64,000 bases of DNA from assembly GCA_900466605.1 (NCBI GenBank), contig UBMU01000037.1, forward strand, positions 23,863 to 87,862, in the 5' to 3' direction. Positions within the stretch are counted from its first letter, which is position 1. Every line of letters starts with the position of its first letter. Below the pieces are notes generated by a model that worked only from the letters and a program-made list of their open reading frames with translations, made no database searches and had not been told where the DNA came from. This DNA is from Hyphomicrobiales bacterium (GTDB lineage Bacteria > Pseudomonadota > Alphaproteobacteria > Rhizobiales > Rhizobiaceae). Positions 44,278 to 52,940 of the stretch are shown here, piece after piece. The translations under genes were made by a program, and so were the position numbers.

Positions 44278-47133
44278 TTGACATCGAACGGGGACCTTCT
44301 CGAGCTGGCCTGCCGCCGGATCGCAGATCTGGACCGTCCAGCCTATGTCAAGAACAGCGAGCTTCGCTACGTGGCCGTCAATGACGCCTATGCGTCCTTT
44401 TTCGGAAAGGAGATCGCAGATTTTATCGGTCGCCGGAGCCGCGAACTGATTGATACGCCGGAAGAGGAGACCCGCGAGGACAAGGAGCGACGGGCGCTCG
44501 TCTTTGCCAGCGAGGAAAATGCCGTTTGCTTCGACGCGCACGGTGTCAGTTACGAGCGGCTGCGCATCGAGAGCTTTTCGCCTTCCGAAGACCGCGTCTA
44601 TGTGCTTGGTATTTTCGAACGGAGAGCTTCCCGCGGTAGCGAGCATCCGGCGGGATCGAAGCCAGCCCCGTCGACAACGGAGTTGGCCAACAGCCGCGCG
44701 CTAACTGACGATCTTCAAAGCATTCTTCGCGCTCTACCCGTCGGCGTGATGATCCTGGATGAGAGGCGTAGTGTCCTTTACGCAAATGACGAGTTCTATG
44801 ATGTCTGGGATCTGCCGCGCGACGAACGCTTCGATGGCTGGGCCTTCATCGACGTCATTCGACGCAATCACGAACTCGGGCGGTATGGCACGAAGCTGAC
44901 GCCGGAGCAGATCCTTGCGCGCCGGGAGGTGCAGTTTCAGGAGGCGGAAAGGGAGCTGCAGCCGGTGGAGCTCAGCTGGGTAAACGGCAAGCGGGTCTTG
45001 TTCGATGGTCGCAACCTCTCCCATGGCCGCGTCCTGCTTTCCTACACTGATGTCACAGCCGTACGTGAGCGCGAAAAGGAAATCCACGAAACGCGGGCGG
45101 CACTCGAGCGCCTGGGCGACCTGATGCACGATGCGACACGGGCGATGTCCCAAGGTCTTCTGATCGTACAGGACGGCGCCATCCTACTCGCTAGCGACCC
45201 ACTCAGCGATATCCTCTCCATTCCGCCCGAGTATCTTGCCATCGGTCGCGGATGGATCGACCTCTTCCAGTTTTGCGCCGTGCGCGGCGATTTCCACGGC
45301 AGCGAGGATGAGATCCTGCAGGGCTGGCGCGACAATATCGCCGCCAAGAAGCCGATATCGACACCGTTTCATGTCGCCGGAGAGCGCTGGGTCAACCTGG
45401 ACGCCACCATCAGTGAGCGACAGCACTGGATTGCCCTCTTCACTGATGTGACCGAAGCGAAGCAGCGCGAGGCCGAACTCGAACAGCTTCTATCCCGGGC
45501 TGAGGCTGTTGACCGCGTCAAGTCGGAATTCCTCGCGAACATGAGCCATGAGATCCGCACGCCGATGAACGGCGTTCTCGGCATGGCTGAATTGCTGGCC
45601 AAGACCAATCTCGATACGCGCCAGAAGACGTTTGTCGACATCATCGTCAAATCAGGCAATGCGCTGGTGACGATCATCAACGACATTCTCGATTTCTCGA
45701 AGATCGATGCCGGCCAGATGGTCCTCAGACGCACGACGTTCGATCCGATAGAGGCGATCGAAGATGTAGCGACGCTGCTGTCGTCGCCAGCGGCGGAAAA
45801 GAACATTGAGCTGCTGGTACGCACTGCGCCAGATTTACCGGCGGCGGTAATCGGCGATGCAGGACGCTTCCGGCAGATCATTACGAATCTCGTCGGCAAT
45901 GCCGTAAAATTCACCGAGCGCGGCCACGTCCTTGTGGACGTCGGTTTCACGCCGGGCGCTGAAGACGAAATCATGGCGTGCATCAGAGTTGAGGACACGG
46001 GCATAGGCATCCCGCGTGACAAGCTCGAGTCCATTTTTGAGAAGTTCTCGCAGATCGATGCATCTTCGACGCGGCGCCACGAGGGGACGGGGCTTGGACT
46101 CGCTATCACAGCAGGGCTGGTCGACCTCTTCGGCGGCTACCTCGAGGTGGACAGTCAACCGGGGGACGGTTCGGTCTTCACGGTAAACCTGCCGCTCGTC
46201 GTGGCCGCGGCGCGGCTGGCGCCAAAGCCACTGCCGGTCAATGTCATCGGCGCACGGATTCTGGTCGTCGATGACAATGCGGTCAACAGACAGATACTGA
46301 CCGAGCAATTGGAGCTTTGGGGTTTCGATGGCGCGGCCGCGGAGGATGGACCTGCTGCGATTGCCATACTCGAAGCGGCCGCCGAGCTCGGCGTGGAGAT
46401 CGATGCGGTCGTGCTCGATTACCAGATACCGGGCATGAATGGTGCCGAGATCGCACGGAAACTGCGCGCCGACAGACGCTTTGAGCATCTGCCGATCATC
46501 TTTCTGACGTCGATGGACGTTTCCGGGACGGAGAAAGAGTTTGCGGCGCTTAACGGCCAAGCCTATCTGATGAAGCCGGCGCGAGCCAACGTGCTACGAA
46601 ACACTATCGTCGATGTTGTGCGGGCAAGTCGCACGCAGCAGATCTCGGCGGCAGTCGACATGCCCGGGGTTCAGGATGCAGTATTGCCGCTGCCGGCCAA
46701 GGCTGAGCCTTCCATAAGGACGTCGGCGGAATTTATCGACGTGCTGGTGGCGGAAGACAACGAGGTCAATCAGATCGTCTTCACGCAGATATTGCAGGAA
46801 ACCGGCCTCAGCTTTCTGGTCGTCAGTAACGGTCAGAAGGCGGTGGAGGCATGGGACCGCTATACCCCGCGCATCATCATGATGGACGTCTCGATGCCCC
46901 TCATGAACGGCCATGACGCGACCCGCGCGATACGCGATCGGGAGCGCGGGCAAGGCCATCGTGTGCCAATCATCGGGGTGACGGCACACGCTCTGGAGAT
47001 CGACCGCGACCTCTGCCTAGATGCCGGCATGGACGATTACATGTCAAAGCCGATCAGCCCGGAACTGCTCGAGGAGAAGCTAGGACTTTGGTTGGGGAGA
47101 AGCGAGCAGCAGGCCGGCCGCTCGTCGAGCTAG
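44278..47133 (+). CDS. Hybrid histidine kinase with two receiver domains
   Basis: 951 residues, no membrane segment. PAS-like sensor regions (about 10-115, 145-265, 275-390), HisKA with phospho-acceptor His424 (SHEIRTPMNG), HATPase (about 470-650, with GTGLGLAI), REC1 with Asp714 (VVLDYQIPG) and REC2 with Asp870 (MMDVSMPLMNG). No HPt domain, so a separate phosphotransfer protein is needed. Soluble PAS sensing suggests a cytoplasmic redox, light or small-ligand cue. Start is a TTG at 44278 with GAGG upstream. Its stop codon shares a CTAG with the convergent mnmD stop. Confidence 0.92.
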   Translation: MTSNGDLLELACRRIADLDRPAYVKNSELRYVAVNDAYASFFGKEIADFIGRRSRELIDTPEEETREDKERRALVFASEENAVCFDAHGVSYERLRIESFSPSEDRVYVLGIFERRASRGSEHPAGSKPAPSTTELANSRALTDDLQSILRALPVGVMILDERRSVLYANDEFYDVWDLPRDERFDGWAFIDVIRRNHELGRYGTKLTPEQILARREVQFQEAERELQPVELSWVNGKRVLFDGRNLSHGRVLLSYTDVTAVREREKEIHETRAALERLGDLMHDATRAMSQGLLIVQDGAILLASDPLSDILSIPPEYLAIGRGWIDLFQFCAVRGDFHGSEDEILQGWRDNIAAKKPISTPFHVAGERWVNLDATISERQHWIALFTDVTEAKQREAELEQLLSRAEAVDRVKSEFLANMSHEIRTPMNGVLGMAELLAKTNLDTRQKTFVDIIVKSGNALVTIINDILDFSKIDAGQMVLRRTTFDPIEAIEDVATLLSSPAAEKNIELLVRTAPDLPAAVIGDAGRFRQIITNLVGNAVKFTERGHVLVDVGFTPGAEDEIMACIRVEDTGIGIPRDKLESIFEKFSQIDASSTRRHEGTGLGLAITAGLVDLFGGYLEVDSQPGDGSVFTVNLPLVVAAARLAPKPLPVNVIGARILVVDDNAVNRQILTEQLELWGFDGAAAEDGPAAIAILEAAAELGVEIDAVVLDYQIPGMNGAEIARKLRADRRFEHLPIIFLTSMDVSGTEKEFAALNGQAYLMKPARANVLRNTIVDVVRASRTQQISAAVDMPGVQDAVLPLPAKAEPSIRTSAEFIDVLVAEDNEVNQIVFTQILQETGLSFLVVSNGQKAVEAWDRYTPRIIMMDVSMPLMNGHDATRAIRDRERGQGHRVPIIGVTAHALEIDRDLCLDAGMDDYMSKPISPELLEEKLGLWLGRSEQQAGRSSS

Positions 47134-47846
47134 GCTTTAATACCGCAAAGCATTTCGCGCTTTCCGGCAAAGCCGCTGCGCCGCTCGACCGCAAAGCCGG
47201 CAGCGATCAGATTGCGCCTCACGAACCCGGCCGCCGCATAGGTCGCAAAGGTGCCGCCCGGTATGGTCTTCTCGTAGACGCGGCGCATTAGCTCCGTAGA
47301 CCACATATCGGCGTTGCGAGACGGCGCGAAGCCATCCAGATACCAGGCATCGAAGCCTGCCTCGGAAGCGGCAACGCCGTCCAAGGCGCGGCCACAGACG
47401 ACGCTGAGAACTGTCTGGTCATCAAGCCTCAGGGATACGGTTCCCTCGGGCGTTTCCGGCCATGCTGCGGCCAGGGCATGCCGCTCGGCGTCGATCTCTC
47501 GCCAATGGGAGAGCGCACGGTCGATTTCCGCGCGCCGCATCGGATAAAGCTCGAACGACATGAAGTGCAACTGCTGCCCGATGGCGCGACTAAGCTTCCA
47601 CTGTCGCCATGTTTCGCCAAAGTTCAGTCCGGTGCCGAAGCCGAGTTCGCCGATCAAGAAGTCGTTCTTACCCTGCCAGCGCGGCGGTAGGCCGTTGCCG
47701 GCGAGGAAAACGTGCCCGCATTCCAGCCTGCCATCCGTCTGGCAATAAAAATGATCGCCAAAGGCTGGCGAATAGGGCATATCGCCGTCGCGCCATTCAA
47801 GCGGCTGGTGTGCGTCAGCACTCTGTTCGGGATCCGTATCTGTCAT
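47130..47846 (-). CDS. mnmD: tRNA 5-methylaminomethyl-2-thiouridine methyltransferase (MnmD)
   Basis: 238 residues matching the methyltransferase half of bifunctional MnmC (DUF752): LEWRDGDMPYSPAFGDHFY start, SAM-binding GELGFGTGLNF, and DAWYLDGFAPSRNADMWS. It should methylate the wobble uridine nm5s2U34 to mnm5s2U34 in tRNA. In enterobacteria this is fused to an FAD-dependent oxidase; here the oxidase is a separate gene in the opposite direction, and the two start codons overlap. Confidence 0.9.
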   Translation of the reverse strand: MTDTDPEQSADAHQPLEWRDGDMPYSPAFGDHFYCQTDGRLECGHVFLAGNGLPPRWQGKNDFLIGELGFGTGLNFGETWRQWKLSRAIGQQLHFMSFELYPMRRAEIDRALSHWREIDAERHALAAAWPETPEGTVSLRLDDQTVLSVVCGRALDGVAASEAGFDAWYLDGFAPSRNADMWSTELMRRVYEKTIPGGTFATYAAAGFVRRNLIAAGFAVERRSGFAGKREMLCGIKA

Positions 47847-49023
47847 GCCCCAAGCCGATAGTCCGGCCTTGTCGTCCGGTCAATCATCGACTGCACTGCT
47901 AATCGTCGGCGGCGGGATCATGGGGCTGTGGGCGGCAGTCCAGGCGGAACGTTTGGGCATAGACACGTTGCTTGTCGATGCCGGGCTGCTTGGCCATGGC
48001 GCGAGCGGTGGTCTGCTCGGTGCGCTCATGCCGCACATGCCGGACAAATGGAACGCCAAGAAGCAATTTCAGTTCGATGCACTGGTTTCGCTGGAAGCTG
48101 AGATCGCAGCCTTGGAGCAGCAGACAGGGCTTTCCGCGAATTATCGTCGCTCAGGGCGTCTCATTCCGCTGCCGAAGCCGCATCTGCGCGAGATCGCGCT
48201 CGGCCACAGCCGCAATGCCGAGGAACGCTGGATCGCAGGCGAGCGGCGGTTTCACTGGAAGGTGCTCGACAGGCCTCCCCAGGAGAATTGGCTCGACGCA
48301 GCGGCTGGCGAAAGCGGCTTCGTGCACGATACACTTGCCGCCAGGGTTGCGCCACGGTCGCTCATTGATGTGCTGGCCGCATCGCTGCACGGCGCGCGGC
48401 ATGTCCGGGTTGCCGAACGCGTTTCCGTGGATGATCTCGATTTTGAGCGCAAGGTTGCTAACACTAGCGCGGGTGCCATTGCGTTCGGCCACTGCATTTT
48501 GGCCGCGGGGCACCAATCCTTTCCCGTGCTGGGGCGTTACACCGGTGGCCTTGCGCGGCCGCTCGGCCAACCCGTCAAGGGACAGGCAGCGCTCTTGAAA
48601 GTGGATATGGACCCTTCCATGCCGACGATCTTCCGCGATGGGTTGTATATTGTCGCGCACGAGGGCGGTCACGTCGCCGTCGGCAGTACCAGCGAGAATC
48701 GATTCGACGAGCCATACTCGACCGATGGGCAGCTCGACGTGCTGCTTGAGGCGGCAGGACAATTGGTGCCGGCATTGCAGGGTGCACCCGTGCTCGAACG
48801 GTGGGCCGGTCTGCGGCCGAAGGCAATTGACCGTGACCCCATGATTGGCATTCATCCCGACCACGACGGATTGATCGCACTAACAGGCGGCTTCAAGGTC
48901 AGTTTTGGGCTGGCCCATCGCCTGGCAGCCGCAGCGGTACACCTGGTGGCCGGTCGTCAGTCGCCCTTTGCGCTGCCGGATAGCTTCCTTCTTGCCAATC
49001 ACATTCGCGTGGCTTCACGCTAA
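47845..49023 (+). CDS. FAD-dependent oxidoreductase, MnmC C-terminal-like
   Basis: 392 residues of the D-amino-acid-oxidase fold: dinucleotide loop LLIVGGGIMGLWAAVQAE near the N-terminus, GHGASGGLLGALMPHMPDKWN (which resembles MnmC's ASGN-x-x-G-x-x-P), and an ALTGGFKVSFGLAHR C-terminal segment. Next to mnmD, the simplest reading is the MnmC-type demodification enzyme that removes the carboxymethyl group from cmnm5s2U34 with FAD. Possible alternative: another glycine/amine oxidase. Divergent from mnmD with overlapping start codons in CATG. Confidence 0.82.
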   Translation: MPQADSPALSSGQSSTALLIVGGGIMGLWAAVQAERLGIDTLLVDAGLLGHGASGGLLGALMPHMPDKWNAKKQFQFDALVSLEAEIAALEQQTGLSANYRRSGRLIPLPKPHLREIALGHSRNAEERWIAGERRFHWKVLDRPPQENWLDAAAGESGFVHDTLAARVAPRSLIDVLAASLHGARHVRVAERVSVDDLDFERKVANTSAGAIAFGHCILAAGHQSFPVLGRYTGGLARPLGQPVKGQAALLKVDMDPSMPTIFRDGLYIVAHEGGHVAVGSTSENRFDEPYSTDGQLDVLLEAAGQLVPALQGAPVLERWAGLRPKAIDRDPMIGIHPDHDGLIALTGGFKVSFGLAHRLAAAAVHLVAGRQSPFALPDSFLLANHIRVASR

Positions 49024-49134
49024 ACGTGAATGAGCATTTCCTGCCTTTCGTTAATCTGTCATGCAAATCACCTATCTGCTAGCGCAATCGCGGCGCCGAC
49101 GGAGGCTTGCGCTGTTTGTCGACGGAGGAATTGG

Positions 49135-49857
49135 ATGCGCTATGCAATTTGCTTTACGCCTGCCGCGAACGAGCCGCTTTCGCATGTGGCCGCAAATTGG
49201 TTGGGCCGGAACGTGTTTTCGGGCGAGATGGTCGAGCCGACCGCGATACGCGGCCTGAGCATACACGAGATCGCTTTCCATACGGCGATGCCGCGTCGCT
49301 TTGGTTTTCACGGTGTCCTGAAGACGCCCTTCCGACTCGCTGCCAATATGTCGGAGGCGCAACTTTTGCGTGACCTTATGCGCTTCTGCGGAACGCTTTC
49401 ACCTTTCCAGATCAGAAAGCTGGAAGTGGCGCGGCTCGGTGGCTTCTACAGCCTTGTTCCATCGCTGCCCTGCGAAAACGTTCACTATCTTGCCTGCACC
49501 GTCGTCCAAGAGTTCGATCGTTATCGCGCGCCGTTGAGCGAAGCGGAAATCGAGCGCACAGATCCAGGTGGTCTGTCGGCGGCGCAGTTTACCAATCTGC
49601 ACCGCTGGGGAAGCCCCCATGTGATGGACGAATTTCGCTTTCACATGCCGCTGACCGGCCCCGTCAGCCAACGCGACATGCCAAGGGTCGAACAGGCACT
49701 GCGGAACGTTTTCGAACCGGTGCTTACCGATCCCATCAAGGTTGCGAATGTCGCGCTGATGATCGAAGAGGGAAATGGCGGGCCATTTCATGTGCATTCG
49801 CTGCATCCGATGGGCAAAGTCAACGCCCGGAAAGATCGTGTTCCCGCGTTAGCCTAA
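49135..49857 (+). CDS. DUF1045 family protein (2H-phosphoesterase-like)
   Basis: 240 residues from the ATG at 49135, which has a very good GACGGAGGAATTGG leader. DUF1045 pattern: MRYAICFTPA, a first H-x-x-x-x-like GFHGVLKTPF, and a second HFTL-like motif replaced here by YLACTVV. Members sit either with phosphonate genes (as PhnE-adjacent PhnP-like phosphoesterases) or, in rhizobia, ahead of allantoin genes, as here. It heads the purine-degradation operon; its precise substrate is unknown. Stop lies about 100 bp before puuE. Confidence 0.78.
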   Translation: MRYAICFTPAANEPLSHVAANWLGRNVFSGEMVEPTAIRGLSIHEIAFHTAMPRRFGFHGVLKTPFRLAANMSEAQLLRDLMRFCGTLSPFQIRKLEVARLGGFYSLVPSLPCENVHYLACTVVQEFDRYRAPLSEAEIERTDPGGLSAAQFTNLHRWGSPHVMDEFRFHMPLTGPVSQRDMPRVEQALRNVFEPVLTDPIKVANVALMIEEGNGGPFHVHSLHPMGKVNARKDRVPALA

Positions 49858-49956
49858 GAGCTTGTGCCGAAACGGCAAAACTCCGTTGCCCACTTTCCGT
49901 CTCGACATTCCCTCTCTGGATGCTACCGTTTCGCCGACTTTCAGGAAGGTGATTTC

Positions 49957-50880
49957 ATGGTATCCGAGACTTATCCGCGCAATCTCATCGGCTATGGACG
50001 CAATACGCCCGATCCGAAGTGGCCGGGCGACGCCCGAGTGGCGGTCCAATTCGTCATCAATTACGAGGAGGGTGGCGAGAGCTGCATTCTCGATGGCGAT
50101 CCGTCCTCCGAGAACCTGCTGTCGGAAATTGTCGGTGCTGCGGCTTGGCCGAGCCAGCGCAACCTCAACATGGAATCGATCTATGAATATGGTTCGCGCG
50201 CCGGTTTCTGGCGCTTATGGCGCATGTTCACGGAGCTCAACGTCCAGGCCACCGTTTATGGCGTGACGCTCGCTATGGCGCGAAATCCGGAAGCGGTCGC
50301 GGCCATGAAGGAGGCGGGCTGGGAAATTGCCAGCCACGGCTACCGCTGGCTGGAATACAAGGATTTCCAGGAGGACGTCGAGCGCAAGCATATCCAGGAA
50401 GCCGTGCGCCTGCATACGGAAGTGACTGGCGAACGCCCTTATGGCATGTACCAGGGCAAGCCCTCGGACAACACGCTGCGTCTCGTCATGGAAGAGGGCG
50501 GCTTCCTTTATTCATCAGACTCTTATGCCGACGACCTCCCGTATTGGGTGAAAGGTGTCGATGACAAGCCTTTCCTGATTATTCCCTATACGCTCGAGAC
50601 AAACGACATGCGCTTTGCGACACCGCAGGGCTTCAACTCGGGCGACCAGTTCTTCACCTATCTCAAGGACGCCTTCGACACTCTCTACGAGGAAGGCAAA
50701 GCCGGCAGTCCGAAGATGATGTCGGTCGGCCTGCATTGCCGCCTGGTCGGTCGTCCCGGTCGTGCGGCGGCGCTGAAGCGGTTCATGGAATATGTCCTGA
50801 AGCACGACAGGGTGTGGGTCCCCAGGCGTCTGGAGATCGCCCAGCATTGGCATGCTCACCACAAGCCGGAGACGATCTGA
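49957..50880 (+). CDS. puuE: Allantoinase PuuE
   Basis: 307 residues from the ATG at 49957 (TCAGGAAGGTG upstream). Polysaccharide-deacetylase-like fold used by metal-free PuuE allantoinases: YPRNLIGYGRNTPDPKWPGDARVAVQFVINYEEGGE, SIYEYGSRAGFWRLWRMF, ASHGYRWLEYKD, and PKMMSVGLHCRLVGRPGR. Hydrolyses allantoin to allantoate. The uraD ATG shares its first base with this gene's stop (TGATG), so they are translationally coupled. Confidence 0.93.
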   Translation: MVSETYPRNLIGYGRNTPDPKWPGDARVAVQFVINYEEGGESCILDGDPSSENLLSEIVGAAAWPSQRNLNMESIYEYGSRAGFWRLWRMFTELNVQATVYGVTLAMARNPEAVAAMKEAGWEIASHGYRWLEYKDFQEDVERKHIQEAVRLHTEVTGERPYGMYQGKPSDNTLRLVMEEGGFLYSSDSYADDLPYWVKGVDDKPFLIIPYTLETNDMRFATPQGFNSGDQFFTYLKDAFDTLYEEGKAGSPKMMSVGLHCRLVGRPGRAAALKRFMEYVLKHDRVWVPRRLEIAQHWHAHHKPETI

Positions 50881-51377
50881 TGCTTTCGCGTGACGAGTTC
50901 GTATCGCGTTACGGCGGTGTCTTCGAGCATTCGCCGTTCATTGCCGAGCGTGCCTATGACGACGGTTTCGTGGGAGAGGAATTGACGGTCGATCGCGTGC
51001 ATACGGCGCTCGTCGCCATCTTCCGGGCGGCGAGCCCGGAGGAGCGGCTGGGTGTGTTGCGCGCCCATCCCGATCTTGCAGGACGCCTCGCAATAGCGGG
51101 AGGACTCACCGAAGACAGCAAGAAAGAACAGGCAGGCGCCGGGCTCGACCGGCTGAGCGCGGAGGAACATGCTCGTTTCACCGGGCTCAACACTGCGTAC
51201 GTTGAGACGTTCGGCTTTCCCTTCATCATCGCCGTCAAGGGTTTGGACAGGGACGATATTCTGGCGGCCTTCGAAAAGCGCATCAACAACACGCGCGACG
51301 AGGAGTTCGAAACGGCCACCGCTCAGGTCGAGCGCATCGCGCTTCTCCGTCTCGAGACGATGCTGCCGGCACGTTGA
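50880..51377 (+). CDS. uraD: OHCU decarboxylase
   Basis: 165 residues, all alpha. Converts 2-oxo-4-hydroxy-4-carboxy-5-ureidoimidazoline to (S)-allantoin. Family marks: FEHSPFIAERAYD, LRAHPDLAGRLA with the catalytic His, and LNTAYVETFGFPFIIAVKG. Overlaps the end of puuE by one base. Downstream a toxin-antitoxin pair separates it from allA. Confidence 0.93.
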   Translation: MLSRDEFVSRYGGVFEHSPFIAERAYDDGFVGEELTVDRVHTALVAIFRAASPEERLGVLRAHPDLAGRLAIAGGLTEDSKKEQAGAGLDRLSAEEHARFTGLNTAYVETFGFPFIIAVKGLDRDDILAAFEKRINNTRDEEFETATAQVERIALLRLETMLPAR

Positions 51378-51431
51378 AGCAAGTGTCCAGAGACGCTTTT
51401 TTCTTTTGCATCCGTGACTTATAGTTGTCTC

Positions 51432-51716
51432 ATGAAGCCCTCAGAAGTGCTGGAGAAGAACAGGCAGGCGATCCGCGACGCGACGAAGCGCTTTAACGCG
51501 GCGAATCCGCGCGTCTTCGGCTCGGTGGCGCGTGGTGAAGATCGGCCGGAGAGCGATCTGGAGGTGGACACCTTACCGGGCACGACCTTGTTCGATCTCG
51601 GCGGCTTGCTTGAGGAGCTGGAGGAAACACTTGGCACCAAGGTCGACCTTGTAACACCCGGTGGCCTTCCGGAAAAAATACGCGAACGCATTCTTTCATT
51701 GGCGGTCGTCGTATGA
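51432..51716 (+). CDS. Nucleotidyltransferase-domain protein (MntA-like antitoxin)
   Basis: 94 residues from the ATG at 51432. Minimal nucleotidyltransferase fold with GSVARGEDRPESDLEV (Gly30-Ser31, Asp42, Glu44) and a third acidic residue near Asp72 (KVDLV). The usual D-x-D is D-x-E here. In known pairs such proteins AMPylate and silence a HEPN-domain toxin. The next gene overlaps it (ATGA) and is a HEPN protein. The pair lies inside a purine-degradation operon, between uraD and allA, on the same strand. Confidence 0.88.
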   Translation: MKPSEVLEKNRQAIRDATKRFNAANPRVFGSVARGEDRPESDLEVDTLPGTTLFDLGGLLEELEETLGTKVDLVTPGGLPEKIRERILSLAVVV

Positions 51717-52075
51717 GCGTCGAGCGGCTGGTGGAATACATCGATCGTATGCAACAGGCTGCCGAACAAGCACGCGCGCTAACTGACGATCTGACCAAAG
51801 AAACCTTTCTGGTGGACCTCAGAACCCAGTTGGCTGTCACAATGTGCCTGGTCCTTTTAGGCGAGGCAGCGGCTCGCATCGGCGAGAACGACACTGATTT
51901 CGTTCGCGATCATCCGGAACTCCCGTGGTCAAAGATAAGGGGAATGCGGAATCTGATTGAGCACGACCACTATCGTGCAGATCTTTCGTCGATTTGGGGT
52001 ACGGTGCGAAACGATTTGGCGGATCTTATTTCACAGCTTCAATCGATACGGCATTGGCGCATCCAAGGCGAATAA
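51713..52075 (+). CDS. HEPN-domain (DUF86, HepT-like) toxin
   Basis: 120 residues, four-helix HEPN protein with the R-x4-H ribonuclease motif at Arg79-His84 (GMRNLIEHDHY). In characterised HepT proteins this continues as H-x-Y, the Tyr being the AMPylation target; here the position is His86 followed by Tyr87. Likely an RNA-cleaving toxin neutralised by the upstream nucleotidyltransferase, whose stop overlaps its start. Only 4 bp separate its stop from the allA start, so allA translation may depend on it. Confidence 0.88.
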   Translation: MSVERLVEYIDRMQQAAEQARALTDDLTKETFLVDLRTQLAVTMCLVLLGEAAARIGENDTDFVRDHPELPWSKIRGMRNLIEHDHYRADLSSIWGTVRNDLADLISQLQSIRHWRIQGE

Positions 52076-52079
52076 AGAC

Positions 52080-52580
52080 ATGTCTCAATTCCTCGATATT
52101 GTTCCCCTGACCAAATCCGCCTTTGCGTCCTTCGGTGATGTCATCGAGGCCGATCCGGCGGCGATGCGCTACATCAATAGCGGCACGACCGAGCGTTTCC
52201 ATGCACTTGCAGCCGCCGAAGCGGTAGGCGAGGGTGCGCGCGTCATCATCAACCTCTTCCGCGGCCAGCCCCGGGCCTTTCCCTATGACATCGGCATGAT
52301 GGAACGGCATCCCTTGGGCAGCCAGAGTTTTTCACCGATCTCCGGCCGACCCTACCTCGTCGTCGTTTCTGAGGACGAGGACGGCAGGCCTGGTCGCCCA
52401 CGGGTGTTCCTAGCACGAGGCGATCAGGGCGTGAACTATCGCCGCAATGTCTGGCATCATCCCTTGATGTCGCTAAGCTTCGTCAGCGATTTCCTCGTCG
52501 TCGACCGCGAGGGGCCCGGCAACAATCTGGAAGAGTATTTCTTCGAAACACCCTTTGTCATCAGAGAGCCTAGCGTATGA
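52080..52580 (+). CDS. allA: Ureidoglycolate lyase
   Basis: 166 residues, cupin-like. Cleaves (S)-ureidoglycolate into glyoxylate and urea, the last step of allantoin use. Family marks: PLTKSAFASFGDVIEA at the N-terminus, NLFRGQPRAFP, ERHPLGSQSFSPI and GVNYRRNVWHHPLMSL. The hiuH start overlaps its end (ATGA). Gene sits immediately downstream of the toxin-antitoxin pair. Confidence 0.93.
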   Translation: MSQFLDIVPLTKSAFASFGDVIEADPAAMRYINSGTTERFHALAAAEAVGEGARVIINLFRGQPRAFPYDIGMMERHPLGSQSFSPISGRPYLVVVSEDEDGRPGRPRVFLARGDQGVNYRRNVWHHPLMSLSFVSDFLVVDREGPGNNLEEYFFETPFVIREPSV

Positions 52581-52933
52581 CCGGACTGACCACCCATGTA
52601 CTCGATACCGCGTCCGGCAAGCCGGCTGAGGGGCTACGGATCGATCTTTTCCATCTGGATGGAGATTTGCGCCGCCATATCAAGACGGTCCGCACCAATG
52701 CTGACGGTCGCGTCGATGGCGGGCCGATCCTTGCCGGCGACAGCTTCAGGGCCGGTACATACGAATTGATTTTCCATGCCGGCGACTATCTGCGGGCCGC
52801 TGGTATCGCCCTCCCGCACCCCGCCTTTCTGGACCTCGTGCCCATCCGCTTCGGCATTGCCGACGTGTCTGCGCACTATCATGTGCCACTGTTGATTTCG
52901 CCCTACGGCTACTCGACCTATCGCGGCAGCTAG
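52577..52933 (+). CDS. hiuH: 5-Hydroxyisourate hydrolase
   Basis: 118 residues of the transthyretin-like HIUase family: LTTHVLDTASGKPA near the N-terminus, an Arg in the DGGRV-like TNADGRVDGG, and the diagnostic C-terminus YSTYRGS. Hydrolyses 5-hydroxyisourate to OHCU, the substrate of UraD. Last gene of the operon; no urate oxidase or allantoate amidohydrolase lies in the window. Confidence 0.94.
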   Translation: MTGLTTHVLDTASGKPAEGLRIDLFHLDGDLRRHIKTVRTNADGRVDGGPILAGDSFRAGTYELIFHAGDYLRAAGIALPHPAFLDLVPIRFGIADVSAHYHVPLLISPYGYSTYRGS

Positions 52934-52940
52934 CCATGCG

